Below are positions 8,921 to 18,767 of a stretch of 64,000 nucleotides of DNA, piece after piece. The stretch lies in the NCBI RefSeq assembly GCF_024341905.1, contig NZ_BQXY01000003.1, positions 451,477 through 515,476 on the forward strand. Reading direction: 5' to 3'. A program made the position numbers and the translations under genes. Positions within the stretch are counted from its first letter, which is position 1. Each line of letters opens with the position of its first letter. The notes beneath the pieces are model-generated. The model did no database searches, had not been told where the DNA came from, and saw only the letters and a list, made by a program, of their open reading frames with translations. Source of the DNA: Clostridium folliculivorans (GTDB taxonomy: Bacteria > Bacillota > Clostridia > Clostridiales > Clostridiaceae).

Positions 8921-9673
8921 ATGGAAAGAGGTTTAAACAAATCAAAATTCAGTACTAGACAAATGGTGGTAACTGCAATGTTAGCTGCCATATCAATCTT
9001 CTTAGGACTAAGCGGTTTAGGATTTATAAAAATACCGCCAGTTAATGCAACAATTATGCATATACCAGTTATAATAGGTGCTATAGTAGAAGGGCCAATT
9101 GTTGGTGGTCTAATAGGACTATGTTTTGGATTATTTAGTATGTATCAAGCATTTACTGCTCCAACAGTGACAAGCTTTGTATTCTGGAATCCAATAGTAG
9201 CTCTACTTCCTAGAATCCTAATTGGTGTTGTAAGTTACTACTCATATGTTGGAATAACAAAGGCAGTTAAAAAGAATCCTACAGTTTCAGGTACCGTTGT
9301 AATAGCATTTTTATCTGTTGTAGTAGCTTTAGCACTTAAGGTATTACTACCTATAACAGTTAGCTATGGTATAGGCGCTGCTGTTTTCGTATTGCTTACT
9401 TTCTTATTTGTAAAGTTTAGACTAAGCGAAAAAAGCGATGTATTGTCAGTAGGAACTGCAGCTGTTCTTGGTACTCTTACCAATACTGTTTTAGTTTTAA
9501 GCTTAATCTACATTGTCTATGTTGATAGATTTGCGAAAGCTATAAATATAAGTTCTTCAGCAGCTGGAAAGACTATAGTTGCAATCGGAATGACAAATGG
9601 TATTCCAGAAGCCTTAGTTTCGACAATAATAACAGTTCCAGTTGTATTAGCAATACTTAAACTTAGAAAGTAA
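8921..9673 (+). CDS. ECF transporter S component (vitamin-binding membrane subunit)
   Basis: Integral membrane substrate-binding subunit that would pair with the shared EcfA/A'/T module (not in this window) to import a vitamin. From ATG 8921, which follows GGGGAGG by six bases, the protein has 250 residues; the frame is open 37 codons further upstream but that part has no ribosome binding site and lies in the leader. Six hydrophobic segments are visible. Typical family features are TRQMVVTAMLAAIS near the N-terminus and ATIMHIPVIIGAIVEGP followed by GLIGLCFGLFSM, which places it in the ECF_trnsprt S-component family. Substrate (folate, pantothenate, riboflavin and so on) cannot be told. Monocistronic with terminator. 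Confidence 0.85.
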   Translation: MERGLNKSKFSTRQMVVTAMLAAISIFLGLSGLGFIKIPPVNATIMHIPVIIGAIVEGPIVGGLIGLCFGLFSMYQAFTAPTVTSFVFWNPIVALLPRILIGVVSYYSYVGITKAVKKNPTVSGTVVIAFLSVVVALALKVLLPITVSYGIGAAVFVLLTFLFVKFRLSEKSDVLSVGTAAVLGTLTNTVLVLSLIYIVYVDRFAKAINISSSAAGKTIVAIGMTNGIPEALVSTIITVPVVLAILKLRK

Positions 9674-9680
9674 TATTATG

Positions 9681-9715
9681 AGTGTGCAGCTATTAAAATA
9701 GCAGCACACTTTTTT
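9681..9715 (+). terminator. Terminator after ECF S-component gene
   Basis: AGTGTGCAGCTAT pairs with ATAGCAGCACACT (one mismatch) and is followed by TTTTTT on the plus strand. It lies 8 bp past the stop codon. Its T tract merges into the start of the adjacent intergenic repeat. Confidence 0.88.
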
Positions 9716-9950
9716 ACTGTATATAAAATCATATAATTTATAATGTAGTCAACTTTAGATATTTCAATGGTTTTCTAAGTATTCTATGGCTATACTGTAA
9801 AAAAGTAAATCTTATTCGCCTGCCATATTTTCCTCATATTCACTCGGAAAGGCAGATGCGTAAAAAAGCTCACTGAAGAAGGTCGCTTCAGCGGCTTTTT
9901 TTGGTATAAATATAATTAGCTATTGAAATTAATTGGTTAATCATCATACC
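9711..9950 (+). repeat. Dispersed intergenic repeat (MITE-like family), copy 1
   Basis: Starts with TTTTTTACTGTATA and about 70 bp later carries the inverted partner TATACTGTAAAAAA. Then follow CGCCTGCCATATTTTCCTCA, GCAGATGCGTAAAAAA and a terminator-type hairpin CACTGAAG / CTTCAGCG with a T tract. The stretch from about 9768 to 9878 aligns at roughly 80 percent by eye with 46985-47095. It ends near a GAAATTAATTGGTTAATC string. No coding capacity. Confidence 0.7.
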
Positions 9951-10047
9951 CAAATCAATGAACTAAGTTATTTATATATTATTTTTAATTTCAATACTAT
10001 TGTAAAATCATATTTAAAAACAATCTTATTAGAGAGGAGTAAAAGAA

Positions 10048-11019
10048 ATGAACGAGATAAAGTTTTGCGACATAGAAGGCATTAGAGTTGGCCACAGTGA
10101 AAATCTTGAGGCTGGAACTGGCTGCACCGTTGTTATATGTGAAGAAGGTGCTTCTGGTGGAGTTGAAGTAAGGGGTGGAGCTCCAGGTACTAGAGAGACT
10201 GATCTATTAAACCCTACAGAGATGGTAGAAAAAATTCATGCAGTTGTGCTTTCAGGTGGAAGTGCCTTTGGTTTAGATGCGGCTACCGGAGTAATGGAAT
10301 ACTTAGAAAATAATGATATTGGCTTTGATGTGTCTGTAACCAAAGTACCTATTGTTTGTCAAGCTGTCTTATTTGATTTAGTATGCGGAAACGGAAAAAT
10401 TAGACCTGATAAAAAGATGGGCTTTGATGCTTGTATAAATTCAGAATCGCTAAAAGAAGATTTAAAAGGCAATATTGGAGCTGGTACCGGCGCTACTGTT
10501 GGAAAAATTTTAGGTCCTAAGTTTTCCATGAAAGGTGGACTTGGAACCTACGCTGTTCAAATTGGTGGTTTACAAATAGGTGCAATAGTTGCAGTTAATT
10601 GTCTCGGAGACGTAATCGATCCTTCAACTAATGAAATTATTGCTGGTGCTTTAGACGAAAGTTTTGAAAACTTTGTTAATACTGAAGAAGTTATGATCTC
10701 TCAATATTTTAAAAAGAATAATGTATTCAATGGAAATACAACTATAGGAATCATTGCTACTAATGCGATACTTACAAAGGCTGAAGCTAATAAAGTAGCA
10801 TCTATGGCTCATAACGGTTTTGGAAGAACAATGAGACCAGCACATACAATGGTTGATGGAGATACAATCTTTACAATGGCAACAGGTAAGGTATCTTCAG
10901 ATATCAATGTTGTAGGTCTACTTTCAGCAAGGGTTATGGAAAAAGCTATCATTAATGCTATAAAATCAGCAGAATCTAGCTACGGTTTTAAATCATATAA
11001 AGATAAAATAAAATTGTAA
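10048..11019 (+). CDS. P1-family (S58, DmpA-like) self-processing peptidase
   Basis: Ntn-type hydrolase related to L-aminopeptidase D-Ala-esterase DmpA and beta-peptidyl aminopeptidases. The 323 residues show the family blocks GGVEVRGGAPGTRETDLL (37-54), VVLSGGSAFGLDAATGV (66-82), GAGTGATVGK (144-153), and NTTIGIIATNA (230-240). In DmpA the precursor cleaves itself before a nucleophilic Ser; the equivalent here is Asn230-Thr231, so Thr231 is the predicted nucleophile and new N-terminus of the small chain. Substrate is unknown; the family cleaves N-terminal residues from small peptides, including unusual ones. GAGAGGAG precedes the ATG. Cytoplasmic, monocistronic. Confidence 0.9.
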   Translation: MNEIKFCDIEGIRVGHSENLEAGTGCTVVICEEGASGGVEVRGGAPGTRETDLLNPTEMVEKIHAVVLSGGSAFGLDAATGVMEYLENNDIGFDVSVTKVPIVCQAVLFDLVCGNGKIRPDKKMGFDACINSESLKEDLKGNIGAGTGATVGKILGPKFSMKGGLGTYAVQIGGLQIGAIVAVNCLGDVIDPSTNEIIAGALDESFENFVNTEEVMISQYFKKNNVFNGNTTIGIIATNAILTKAEANKVASMAHNGFGRTMRPAHTMVDGDTIFTMATGKVSSDINVVGLLSARVMEKAIINAIKSAESSYGFKSYKDKIKL

Positions 11020-11231
11020 AAATTTCAATAAATAATTTCACTTATTGAAGTCAATATTATTATGGTGAGAGTTTATTAAAGAATAACCTTTATTCCTTAA
11101 TTTACTTTTTTCTATTTTCATTTCCTTAATTAGACTTATTTTCATAGTTTATAAAAAACATTTGTACACACAATAATACTGCAAAGCAAAAGAAGCTTTA
11201 GCAAATAAAAATCTTAAAGGAGGATTTTACT

Positions 11232-11414
11232 ATGACACAAAAATTAGTTCCAGAAGCAAAAGCTGCTCTATCAAAATTTAAAAATGAAGTTGCTAATGAA
11301 TTAGGAGTTCCTTTCAAGGAGTACAACGGTAATCTTTCTTCAAGACAGTGTGGAAGTGTCGGTGGAGAAATGGTTAAAAGAATGGTTTCTGAATACGAAC
11401 ATTCTATAAAATAG
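11232..11414 (+). CDS. Alpha/beta-type small acid-soluble spore protein (SASP)
   Basis: A 60-residue DNA-binding protein that coats spore DNA and protects it from UV. Recognised by EAKAALSKFKNEVANELGV (8-26) and the second block GSVGGEMVKRMV (42-53). The KNEVANE segment sits where the germination protease GPR cleaves (normally E-I/F-A). The residue before GSVGG is Cys rather than the usual Asn, a small deviation. The ATG follows AAAGGAGGA. A spore SASP is direct evidence that the organism sporulates; expression in the forespore under SigG is expected from the family, though I did not recognise a clear SigG promoter. Confidence 0.93.
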   Translation: MTQKLVPEAKAALSKFKNEVANELGVPFKEYNGNLSSRQCGSVGGEMVKRMVSEYEHSIK

Positions 11415-11428
11415 ATTAATTATAATGA

Positions 11429-11452
11429 GGTTCAAGCATAGCGCTTGAACCT
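11429..11452 (+). terminator. Terminator after SASP gene
   Basis: Perfect 9-bp stem GGTTCAAGC / GCTTGAACC with a 5-nt loop, followed by a weak T-rich tail (TTATTTAAT). It lies 15 bp past the stop codon. Confidence 0.65.
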
Positions 11453-11537
11453 TATTTAATGTATAATTTTAATGTTATATAAATTTACTATTTAAGTACG
11501 ATAATATACTATATAAAACTTACTCAAAGGGGACATT

Positions 11538-13358
11538 ATGAAAAACAGTTTAAAGCTAAAGTTTATTTGCTTATTTCTAGCTTTGTTATTCATCAATTTC
11601 ATTATTGTAGGAATATCACTTTTTAATTTATTCGAGGTTAAACAGGATACTAATAAGTTAGTATCTAATAATTATGACAGCATACAAACCTCAAATAAAA
11701 TGATTCAAATCATAGATGAAGAATCTCAAGACATAATTAGCTACATAAATACAAAAAATCCTGTGTTCATCCGAAACTTTTATGATACAAATAATAGTTT
11801 CCATGAAAATTATCTTTCAGAATTAAACAATATCACTGAGGAAGGTGAATCATCTGCTATTAAACAGATAAACACTGATTACTCTGCTTTTTTGGATTCA
11901 TTGACCAACATAATAGCCATAAGAGATTCAAAAGGTAAAGAAGCTGCCTTATCACAATACACAGAACAAATACAACCATTATATGAAGGACTTACAAAAT
12001 CGTTGCGTAAAATAATTGATATAAACGACACAGCCATTGTAAACAAAAAAGACTCAATGAAAAACAGCATAAGCTTCTCCATAAATACAACCATAGGCTT
12101 AAGCATTTTCTTGATTTTAGTTGGACTAGCTTTCTCAATAAGGTATATAAATAAATTCCTTAGTCCTTTATATTCTCTTCATGATGATATAATAAAAACC
12201 AAGGAAGGTGACTTTACACATAGAGCAGAGATTTTATCAGATGATGAAATTGGTATTTTAGCTCAAGAATTTAATAATATGAGCGAAAAAATAAGCCAAT
12301 TCCAACATAGTACTTTTGGTAAACTATTAGATGAAAAGAATAGATCTTTAGCTATTTTAAAGAGCATATCTGATCCAATTATAGTTTTAGATACTAATTA
12401 CAGGATAGTACTTCTAAATGATGAATCAGAAGATTACTTTAAGATATCTCAGGCACAGGCTGTTGGCCGTCATGTATTAGAGACTTTAACGTACGGAGAA
12501 TTATTTGATTTCATCTCAAATGTAATGGATAACTCACTAGAAAAAGACAGCAAAATCATGAGTTTTAAAAATAATAGTACTGTATTTAAGATTAACCTAT
12601 CACTAATTAAAGACAATGCCAATAAAACAAATGGTATAGTTGTATACTTTCAAAATATAACCGAGATTAAAAAAATAGAAAAATTAAAGCATGATTTAAT
12701 ATCTTCATTATCACATGAGATAAAGACCCCATTAACATCTATTATGATGGGAGCAAGCTTACTTGAAGATTCTGAGCTTATGGAATCTAACACAAACTTT
12801 AATAAAATAGTTTCTGCAATAAGTGAAGATAGCCAAAAACTATTAAACTTAATAAATAACTTCTTACGATACGGTCAGTTAGAGTCAGATCAAAAACTAT
12901 TAAGTATGTCCTTCTGTTCTGTAGAAGATATTATAAATAGAAGCGTAGATGAATACTACTCATTACTAGAAAATAAAAATATAGAATTACGTGTAGGTAT
13001 CCAGGACAACCTACCTGAAATATATGTTGACGAAGAAAAGATAGGCTGGGTACTTAACAATCTTTTATCTAATGCAATTAAGTATACGAGAAATTTTGGA
13101 ACTGTGCTGATTGGTGCCTATGAAAACTTTGATCATATAAGTATATTTGTTAAAGATAATGGAATAGGTATAACTAATGAATATCAAACTAGAATATTTG
13201 AAAAATTCTTTAGAGCTAATAGCGAAAGTGAAGGTACTGGCCTTGGTTTAGCACTTTCAAAACAGATTGTAGAACTTCACGGTGGAAGTATTTATTGTGA
13301 AAGTCAGTATGGCTTAGGTAGTATATTCACTTTTGAGTTGCCAAATAAGGGGGATTAA
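11538..13358 (+). CDS. Membrane sensor histidine kinase (HAMP-PAS-HisKA-HATPase)
   Basis: Two-component sensor of 606 residues. A transmembrane helix at about 7-29 and another at about 183-203 bracket an extracellular helical sensor region. Next come HAMP (about 204-256), a PAS domain (about 268-375, SDPIIVLDTNYRIVLLN), HisKA with phospho-acceptor His393 in SLSHEIKTPLTSI, and the ATPase domain with N box NNLLSNAIKYT, G1 DNGIGI, F box FEKFF and G2 GTGLGLAL. All catalytic motifs are intact. The gene follows AAAGGGGAC and sits 2 bp from the response regulator gene, so the two form an operon and cognate pair. Signal unknown; the periphery-facing helical domain suggests an extracellular cue. Confidence 0.95.
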   Translation: MKNSLKLKFICLFLALLFINFIIVGISLFNLFEVKQDTNKLVSNNYDSIQTSNKMIQIIDEESQDIISYINTKNPVFIRNFYDTNNSFHENYLSELNNITEEGESSAIKQINTDYSAFLDSLTNIIAIRDSKGKEAALSQYTEQIQPLYEGLTKSLRKIIDINDTAIVNKKDSMKNSISFSINTTIGLSIFLILVGLAFSIRYINKFLSPLYSLHDDIIKTKEGDFTHRAEILSDDEIGILAQEFNNMSEKISQFQHSTFGKLLDEKNRSLAILKSISDPIIVLDTNYRIVLLNDESEDYFKISQAQAVGRHVLETLTYGELFDFISNVMDNSLEKDSKIMSFKNNSTVFKINLSLIKDNANKTNGIVVYFQNITEIKKIEKLKHDLISSLSHEIKTPLTSIMMGASLLEDSELMESNTNFNKIVSAISEDSQKLLNLINNFLRYGQLESDQKLLSMSFCSVEDIINRSVDEYYSLLENKNIELRVGIQDNLPEIYVDEEKIGWVLNNLLSNAIKYTRNFGTVLIGAYENFDHISIFVKDNGIGITNEYQTRIFEKFFRANSESEGTGLGLALSKQIVELHGGSIYCESQYGLGSIFTFELPNKGD

Positions 13359-13360
13359 TT

Positions 13361-13954
13361 ATGAAAAAGGTCTTAGTAGTAGATGATACAAAAAACATAA
13401 GAGAGATGCTCAAAACATATTTAGATATGGAAGGTTTTCATGTATTTGAAGCCATAAACGCTAACGAAGCTATAGATATAATAAGAAAAGAAGAAATATC
13501 AATAGTTTTTACTGATATAAAAATGCCTGAGGTTAGTGGCACAGAATTATTGAGGTATATAAAAAAATATAATAAAAATATAACTGTGATAGTTATGACG
13601 GCCTTCGGTACAATCAAAAACGCTGTAGAATGCACTAAACTCGGTGCTGCCGCCTATCTTCAAAAACCTTTTACAAGTAAAAGAGTTAAAGCGGTATTAG
13701 ACGAAGTACTTAAAAAGGATTCTATAAAGAATAACCTAGTTGCTCATCTAACTCTTGCAAAGAAGCTTCTTGATGAAAATGAGATTGAGAAGGCAGAGGA
13801 AGTTTTAAAGAAAACTCTTACTATCAAAGATGATTGCGGTGAAACTTACTTTTTGATAGCAAAGCTTGAAGAGCTAAAAGGTGATCTAGAAAAAGCTGAG
13901 CGTTTTAAAAGAACTGCTGAGATATTCCAGTTCAACTGCGGATTTGATGAATAA
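13361..13954 (+). CDS. Response regulator: receiver domain plus TPR-like C-terminal region, no DNA-binding domain
   Basis: Partner of the upstream kinase, 197 residues. The receiver domain (1-118) is complete: DD at 8-9, phospho-acceptor Asp52 in FTDIKMP, Thr80 and Lys102 in LQKP. The C-terminal 75 residues are not a winged helix, AraC or HTH domain. They look like two helical TPR-like hairpins (NEIEKAEEVLKKTL and LKGDLEKAERFKRTAEIF). It therefore probably signals by protein-protein contact. AAGGGGG of its ribosome binding site overlaps the end of the kinase gene. A single-domain-like regulator could also act as a phosphorelay intermediate such as Spo0F; that is inference. Confidence 0.88.
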   Translation: MKKVLVVDDTKNIREMLKTYLDMEGFHVFEAINANEAIDIIRKEEISIVFTDIKMPEVSGTELLRYIKKYNKNITVIVMTAFGTIKNAVECTKLGAAAYLQKPFTSKRVKAVLDEVLKKDSIKNNLVAHLTLAKKLLDENEIEKAEEVLKKTLTIKDDCGETYFLIAKLEELKGDLEKAERFKRTAEIFQFNCGFDE

Positions 13955-13985
13955 TAATGTTATCTATAAAACCTTGTATTAGATA

Positions 13986-14043
13986 AAACCCCACTATATA
14001 TAAATCTAAGCCTAAGCTAAAGGATTTATATATAGTGGGGTTT
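13986..14043. terminator. Long hairpin between convergent operons, probable terminator
   Basis: Perfect 21-bp stem (13986-14006 with 14023-14043) around a 16-nt loop. The arms begin AAACCCCACTATATATAAAT. It lies 30 bp past the response regulator gene and about 100 bp from the end of the convergent cbiK gene. The T tracts are short (TTTA, TTTTATC), but the stem is very stable. It probably isolates the two convergent operons. Confidence 0.7.
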
Positions 14044-14149
14044 ATAGCATATATCTATAGTTTAACTTACTATGCTATAAAAAGTTCTGCCACCAAAATT
14101 GCTATTCAATAATTTCAACTTATTGATATCAAGAAATTTTAGATTTATA

Positions 14150-14926
14150 TTAAAAATCTTCTTTCTTATATTGGCTATTAACAATGAAATCAATAACTTC
14201 CTGTATCTCTGACAATGATTTGTCTGATGTAGAAACCTCAAATCCTTCTCCAATCAATCTACTTTTCCAAGAGTTGGGATTATCAGTAATTAAATCTTTC
14301 TTTCCATGAAAGCCTATCACAAAAAGTAAAGGTTGAAGTACAACTCTTTTGATATTTCTAGTTTTCAATTGATTCACTATTTCCTCAAAAGAAGTCTCTC
14401 CTTCTATAGTCCCTATATAAATGTTATCATAGCCTTTGTCTCTAAGGCTTTCCTGAAATTCATAATAGCTCATCTGTGCCGAGTGACTTGTTCCATGCGC
14501 TACCAAAATTATTTGTTCTTCTTTATTTATAATAGGATTTATTCTATCTATAAATTCATAACTTCTTTCTTTATTCTGTAGTATAAGAGCTGCACGAGTT
14601 ATATTAATATTGTGATTACTATTTAGTTTTCTAAACTCTTTAATCACGCCCTCAGCCTCTTCATACTCTTTTCCTTCTATTAAAAACAAAGTAGCTACAG
14701 TTATGTCTTCCACATCAATTTTTATAAACTGTTCTATCCCTTCTCTTAGGTTCGGAATAGATATATTATGTCTAGCTTTTAGTTTACCAATTATCTTATC
14801 TGAAGCAAATACCTTAACTACCTCAAAGTATTTACTTGTATTTATATTATCGATAACTTTCTCATATCTAGCTAAAGCTTCTAAATCTGCTGTACCATTG
14901 CTTAATATAATCAACCCTTTTTTCAT
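14150..14926 (-). CDS. cbiK: CbiK-type anaerobic cobalt/iron chelatase
   Basis: Class II chelatase that inserts Co2+ or Fe2+ into sirohydrochlorin. The 258 residues keep both metal-handling histidines at the positions known in Salmonella CbiK (His145 and His207): His144 in VAHGTSHSA and His207 in QPLLFVIGFHGKKDL. GTIEGE (172-177) is also typical. The N-terminal FGTS motif is degenerate (SNGTAD). It is the last gene of the hem cluster, 67 bp after hemL. In this setting, next to asrABC, the product is probably siroheme (Fe insertion), though cobalt insertion for B12 is equally possible. A GAGGTAGG ribosome binding site precedes the ATG. Confidence 0.85.
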   Translation of the reverse strand: MKKGLIILSNGTADLEALARYEKVIDNINTSKYFEVVKVFASDKIIGKLKARHNISIPNLREGIEQFIKIDVEDITVATLFLIEGKEYEEAEGVIKEFRKLNSNHNINITRAALILQNKERSYEFIDRINPIINKEEQIILVAHGTSHSAQMSYYEFQESLRDKGYDNIYIGTIEGETSFEEIVNQLKTRNIKRVVLQPLLFVIGFHGKKDLITDNPNSWKSRLIGEGFEVSTSDKSLSEIQEVIDFIVNSQYKKEDF

Positions 14927-14993
14927 TTCCTACCTCATATATTGAATACTCGCTTGAACTATATAATAATCTATAATATTTGAATCTATAAAA

Positions 14994-16262
14994 TTACAGC
15001 TTTCTTAAAGCTTCAGCAAAGCTTTGTATTTCTTTTTCACCATGCTTTACTGATAAAAACATAGCTTCATATTGTGATGGAGGAAGATAAATACCTTCAC
15101 TTAACATATGAGTGAAATATTTATTAAATAAATCTATATCACAGGTTTTTACATCATCATAGGTTTTTACGCCTTTATTTTCAGTAAAGAATAAAGTCAT
15201 CATTCCACCACATCTATTAATAACGTTAGCTATTCCTTTTTGTGCCAAAATATCCTTTATCTCTCTCTCTAGCATTACTCCATATTTTTCTATATTTTCA
15301 TAATACATAGGATTGCTATGAAGCTTCTTTAAAGTAGCTATGCCTGCAGTCATCACTATAGGATTACCTGACATTGTACCTGCTTGATATATTGGTCCTG
15401 ATGGAGAAAGTTTTTCCATTATATCTCTTCTACCACCATAAGCACCACAAGGCATACCTCCGCCCATTATTTTTGCATAAGTAACTAAGTCTGGTTTTAC
15501 ATCAAATAAGGTTTGAGCACCTTTGTAAGCTACCCTAAAACCACTCATAACTTCGTCAAATATTAAAAGGCTTCCATTACTGTCACATAAATCCCTAAGT
15601 TCTCTCATAAAATCGTCTTCAGCTTTTATAACACCCATGTTTCCTGCAACTGGTTCTATGATAACTGCAGCTATATCTTCTGCGAAGGCATTAAATATCG
15701 CTTTTACAGAAGATATATTATTATACTCAGCTACTAAAGTATTAGATATACTTCCCTTTGGGACTCCTGCACTACCAGGTATGCCACCAGTAAGAACTCC
15801 CGAACCAGCACTTACTAAGAACCCATCAAAATGTCCATGATAACAGCCTGAGAATTTTATTATTTTATCTCTTCCTGTATATCCTCTAGCAAGCTTTACA
15901 GCGCTCATAGTAGCTTCAGTACCTGAGTTAACCATTCTTACCATATCTACATTATCTAGAGTTTCACACATAAACTTAGCTAATTCAAGCTCTAAATAGG
16001 TTGGAGCTCCAAAAGCTAAACCATTATCTAAAGCTGCTTTCATAGATGCTATAACATCATCATCCTTGTGCCCCAAGAGCATAGGTCCCCAAGCACCAAC
16101 AAAATCTATATATTTCTTATCATCTTCATCGTAGATATAAGCCCCTTCTCCCATCTTTATTACTGGAGGATCTATCTCTAACCCCTTAAAAGCTCTTACT
16201 GGTGAATTTACTCCACCAGGCATATATTTTTGTGATAACTGAAATATTTCACTATTACTCAT
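14994..16262 (-). CDS. hemL: Glutamate-1-semialdehyde 2,1-aminomutase HemL
   Basis: PLP/PMP enzyme converting glutamate-1-semialdehyde to 5-aminolevulinate, second step of the C5 pathway. The 422 residues match full length. The PLP lysine is K264 in [35 protein letters not shown] (114-131) and FDEVMSGFR (235-243) are class III aminotransferase blocks. It begins 2 bp after hemB ends, indicating co-transcription. Confidence 0.97.
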   Translation of the reverse strand: MSNSEIFQLSQKYMPGGVNSPVRAFKGLEIDPPVIKMGEGAYIYDEDDKKYIDFVGAWGPMLLGHKDDDVIASMKAALDNGLAFGAPTYLELELAKFMCETLDNVDMVRMVNSGTEATMSAVKLARGYTGRDKIIKFSGCYHGHFDGFLVSAGSGVLTGGIPGSAGVPKGSISNTLVAEYNNISSVKAIFNAFAEDIAAVIIEPVAGNMGVIKAEDDFMRELRDLCDSNGSLLIFDEVMSGFRVAYKGAQTLFDVKPDLVTYAKIMGGGMPCGAYGGRRDIMEKLSPSGPIYQAGTMSGNPIVMTAGIATLKKLHSNPMYYENIEKYGVMLEREIKDILAQKGIANVINRCGGMMTLFFTENKGVKTYDDVKTCDIDLFNKYFTHMLSEGIYLPPSQYEAMFLSVKHGEKEIQSFAEALRKL

Positions 16263-16264
16263 TT

Positions 16265-17242
16265 TTATTCCTCCTTAAGCCAAGCTGATGCTTCTAACGC
16301 ATAATAAGTTATTATTATATCAGCACCTGCTCTTTTTATAGATAGAAGACTTTCTAAAGCTATTCTTTTTTCATCTATATATCCAAGCTTTGCTCCAGCC
16401 TTAATCATGGCATATTCGCCACTTACGCTATAAGCTGCCACTGGGTAATCAAATTTATCTCTTGCCATTTTTATTATGTCTAAATATGATAAAGCAGGTT
16501 TAACCATTATGATATCTGCGCCTTCTTCTATATCATTTTCCATTTCTCTTATGGCTTCTCTACTATTTGCAGGATCCATCTGATAACTCTTTCTGTCTCC
16601 AAATTGTGGAGCTGAGTTAGCAGCTTCTCTGAATGGTCCATAGAAAGCAGAACAGTACTTAGCACTGTATGCCATTATACCTACGTTTTCAAAGTTGTTT
16701 TCATCTAGTACTTCTCTTATAGCCCCTACTCTTCCATCCATCATATCAGAAGGAGCCACCATATCTGCTCCGGCCTTTGCATGAGATACCGCAACCTTGG
16801 ATAAAACGTCTAAAGTTTCATCATTTTTAACATATTCGTTTTCTATAATTCCACAATGACCATGGTCTGTATATTCGCATAAACACACATCAGTAATTAC
16901 CCATAAATTTTTATCTAATTCCTTTATTCTTCTTACTGCTTTTTGAACTATTCCATCCTCAGCGTAAGCTTCTGACCCGCAGCAATCTTTTTCATCTGGA
17001 ATTCCAAAAACCATAATTCCTCTTACTTTGGCCTTTTTAATCTCTTCTATTATTTCTTCTAATCTATCTACTGAAAAATGATAATTTCCAGGCATAGATT
17101 CTATCTCTTTTTTTATATTGTTTCCTTCAACCACAAAAATTGGGTATACAAAATCCATAGGAGATAAAGAATTTTCTCTTACTAAATCTCTTATCTCTTT
17201 TCTTGTTCTAAGTCTTCTATTTCTCTTATTCATGTCGTTCAC
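16265..17242 (-). CDS. hemB: Porphobilinogen synthase (5-aminolevulinate dehydratase) HemB
   Basis: Condenses two 5-aminolevulinate molecules to porphobilinogen. Of 325 residues, the two active-site lysines are Lys195 (AYSAKYCS) and Lys248 (IIMVKPA), the latter forming the Schiff base. The zinc-type cysteine cluster Cys120, Cys122, Cys130 ([14 protein letters not shown]) indicates the Zn-dependent form rather than the Mg-only form. The start overlaps the end of the cobA-hemD gene by 17 bp, so translation is probably coupled. Confidence 0.97.
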   Translation of the reverse strand: MNDMNKRNRRLRTRKEIRDLVRENSLSPMDFVYPIFVVEGNNIKKEIESMPGNYHFSVDRLEEIIEEIKKAKVRGIMVFGIPDEKDCCGSEAYAEDGIVQKAVRRIKELDKNLWVITDVCLCEYTDHGHCGIIENEYVKNDETLDVLSKVAVSHAKAGADMVAPSDMMDGRVGAIREVLDENNFENVGIMAYSAKYCSAFYGPFREAANSAPQFGDRKSYQMDPANSREAIREMENDIEEGADIIMVKPALSYLDIIKMARDKFDYPVAAYSVSGEYAMIKAGAKLGYIDEKRIALESLLSIKRAGADIIITYYALEASAWLKEE

Positions 17243-18701
17243 TCCATACTTCTTTAAGTTTTTCTATAGCTCCATCTTCACTATGCACTCCTGATAATAC
17301 CGCATCTATCGATTTATCTTCCAGAGCCTTATATGTTATAGGCCCTATAGCTATACATAGCTTTTCCTTAACCTTATCAATTCCAACCATATCTACTAGA
17401 TTAGTTACTGTAGAAGGGCTTGTAAATATAATTGTATTTACATTGTCAAAAGCGGCTATATTCTTAAAATCAGCCTTTTGAGTCTCATAAGTATGTACTC
17501 GTTCAACTATAGCTCCTTCTTCTTTTAAGAATTCTTCTACTAGGTTCCTTGAATTCTTAGATATAGGCATAAGAACTTTTTTATCTTTAAGTTCATAGTT
17601 TTTCAGCTCTTTTACAAGACCTTCAGCTACAAATTCATCAGCCATTATATTTGCAATTATTCCTCTTTCCTGCAATGCATTAAGTGTTGCTTTTCCTATA
17701 ACCGCAAACTCTGCTTTGATTTTTCTTATATCGATATTATTATGTTTTAAATAATCAAAGAATATATTCACTCCATTAACTGAAGTTAGGATTATATAAT
17801 CAACGGAGCTTATATCATCTTTATATTGATTTAGATTTTCAGAAGTATTTACGATCTTTATCGCAGGGATTTCAGTGACTTCAGCACCTAGACTTCTTAG
17901 TTTCTCTTTCATTGTTTGAGCTTGTTTTTTAGTTCTGGTTACGCACACATTTACACCAAAAAGAGGCAGCCTTTCGAACCAATTTAGCTTATCACTTAAA
18001 GTTACAACCTTACCAACAACTATTATTGAAGGAGATTTTAAGTTATTAGCTTTCACTAGTTCTTCTATATTCTCTAAAGTTCCAATTACCTTTTTTTGCT
18101 TTGCAGTGGTTCCCCTCATAATAACTCCACAAGCAGTATCCTTAGGTTTTCCATTTTCCACAAGATTCTTAACTATATCGCCTAGATTTTCTAGTCCCAT
18201 TAAAAATACTAGGGTATTCTGTGATTTAGTTAATACCTCCCATTGAATATTTAAGGTAGCTGCACTCATACCTGTAAGCACATGGAAGCCTTGAGAAAGC
18301 CCTCTATGTGTTATTGGTATTCCAGCATAACTCATAACAGCAACTGCTGAAGTCACTCCAGGAATAACTTCAAAAGGAATATTTTCTGCCTCTAAAGCTA
18401 GAACTTCCTCACCGCCTCTTCCAAACACATAAGGATCTCCTCCCTTTATTCTTCCTACAGTATGACCTTTTTTAGCTAATTCTACTAACATAGCATTTAT
18501 CTCATCTTGGGTTTTATAATGACAGCCAGGTTCCTTACCACAAAAGTAAACTTCACAGCTATCATCCAAGTAGGACAATACATTATTTCCTATAAGTCTA
18601 TCATAAAGTACCGCAGTACATTCCTTCATTATCTTTACTGCTTTTAAAGTCAGTAGTCCTTCATCTCCAGGACCTGCCCCTATAATATATGCTTTTGACA
18701 T
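17226..18701 (-). CDS. cobA-hemD: Fused uroporphyrinogen-III C-methyltransferase / uroporphyrinogen-III synthase (CobA-HemD)
   Basis: Bifunctional 491-residue enzyme. Residues 1-240 are the SUMT methyltransferase that makes precorrin-2: YIIGAGPGDEGLLTLKA at the start, IKGGDPYVFGRGGEE (about 84-98), VIPGVTSA. Residues from about 245 are HemD, which closes hydroxymethylbilane to uroporphyrinogen III (VCVTRTKKQA, TSVNGV, TSPSTV). The fusion is common in Clostridia and sends the whole flux toward siroheme and B12 rather than heme. It lies between hemC and hemB. Confidence 0.96.
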   Translation of the reverse strand: MSKAYIIGAGPGDEGLLTLKAVKIMKECTAVLYDRLIGNNVLSYLDDSCEVYFCGKEPGCHYKTQDEINAMLVELAKKGHTVGRIKGGDPYVFGRGGEEVLALEAENIPFEVIPGVTSAVAVMSYAGIPITHRGLSQGFHVLTGMSAATLNIQWEVLTKSQNTLVFLMGLENLGDIVKNLVENGKPKDTACGVIMRGTTAKQKKVIGTLENIEELVKANNLKSPSIIVVGKVVTLSDKLNWFERLPLFGVNVCVTRTKKQAQTMKEKLRSLGAEVTEIPAIKIVNTSENLNQYKDDISSVDYIILTSVNGVNIFFDYLKHNNIDIRKIKAEFAVIGKATLNALQERGIIANIMADEFVAEGLVKELKNYELKDKKVLMPISKNSRNLVEEFLKEEGAIVERVHTYETQKADFKNIAAFDNVNTIIFTSPSTVTNLVDMVGIDKVKEKLCIAIGPITYKALEDKSIDAVLSGVHSEDGAIEKLKEVWSERHE

Positions 18702-18767
18702 TTTTCCACCTCATCAATCATAGTTCTCTTTCCTAATTTCAGCACGAAACTTAAACTCAGCTAATAA

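Noticed and set aside
9711-9950. Riboswitch or ncRNA gene with CCTGCC and GCAGATGCG core
   Set aside because: The sequence recurs at unrelated loci with different neighbours and in both orientations, so a dispersed repeat is the simpler reading.
14062-14253. 63-codon minus-strand ORF overlapping cbiK's 3' end
   Set aside because: Shifted frame of cbiK and the following spacer; no ribosome binding site.
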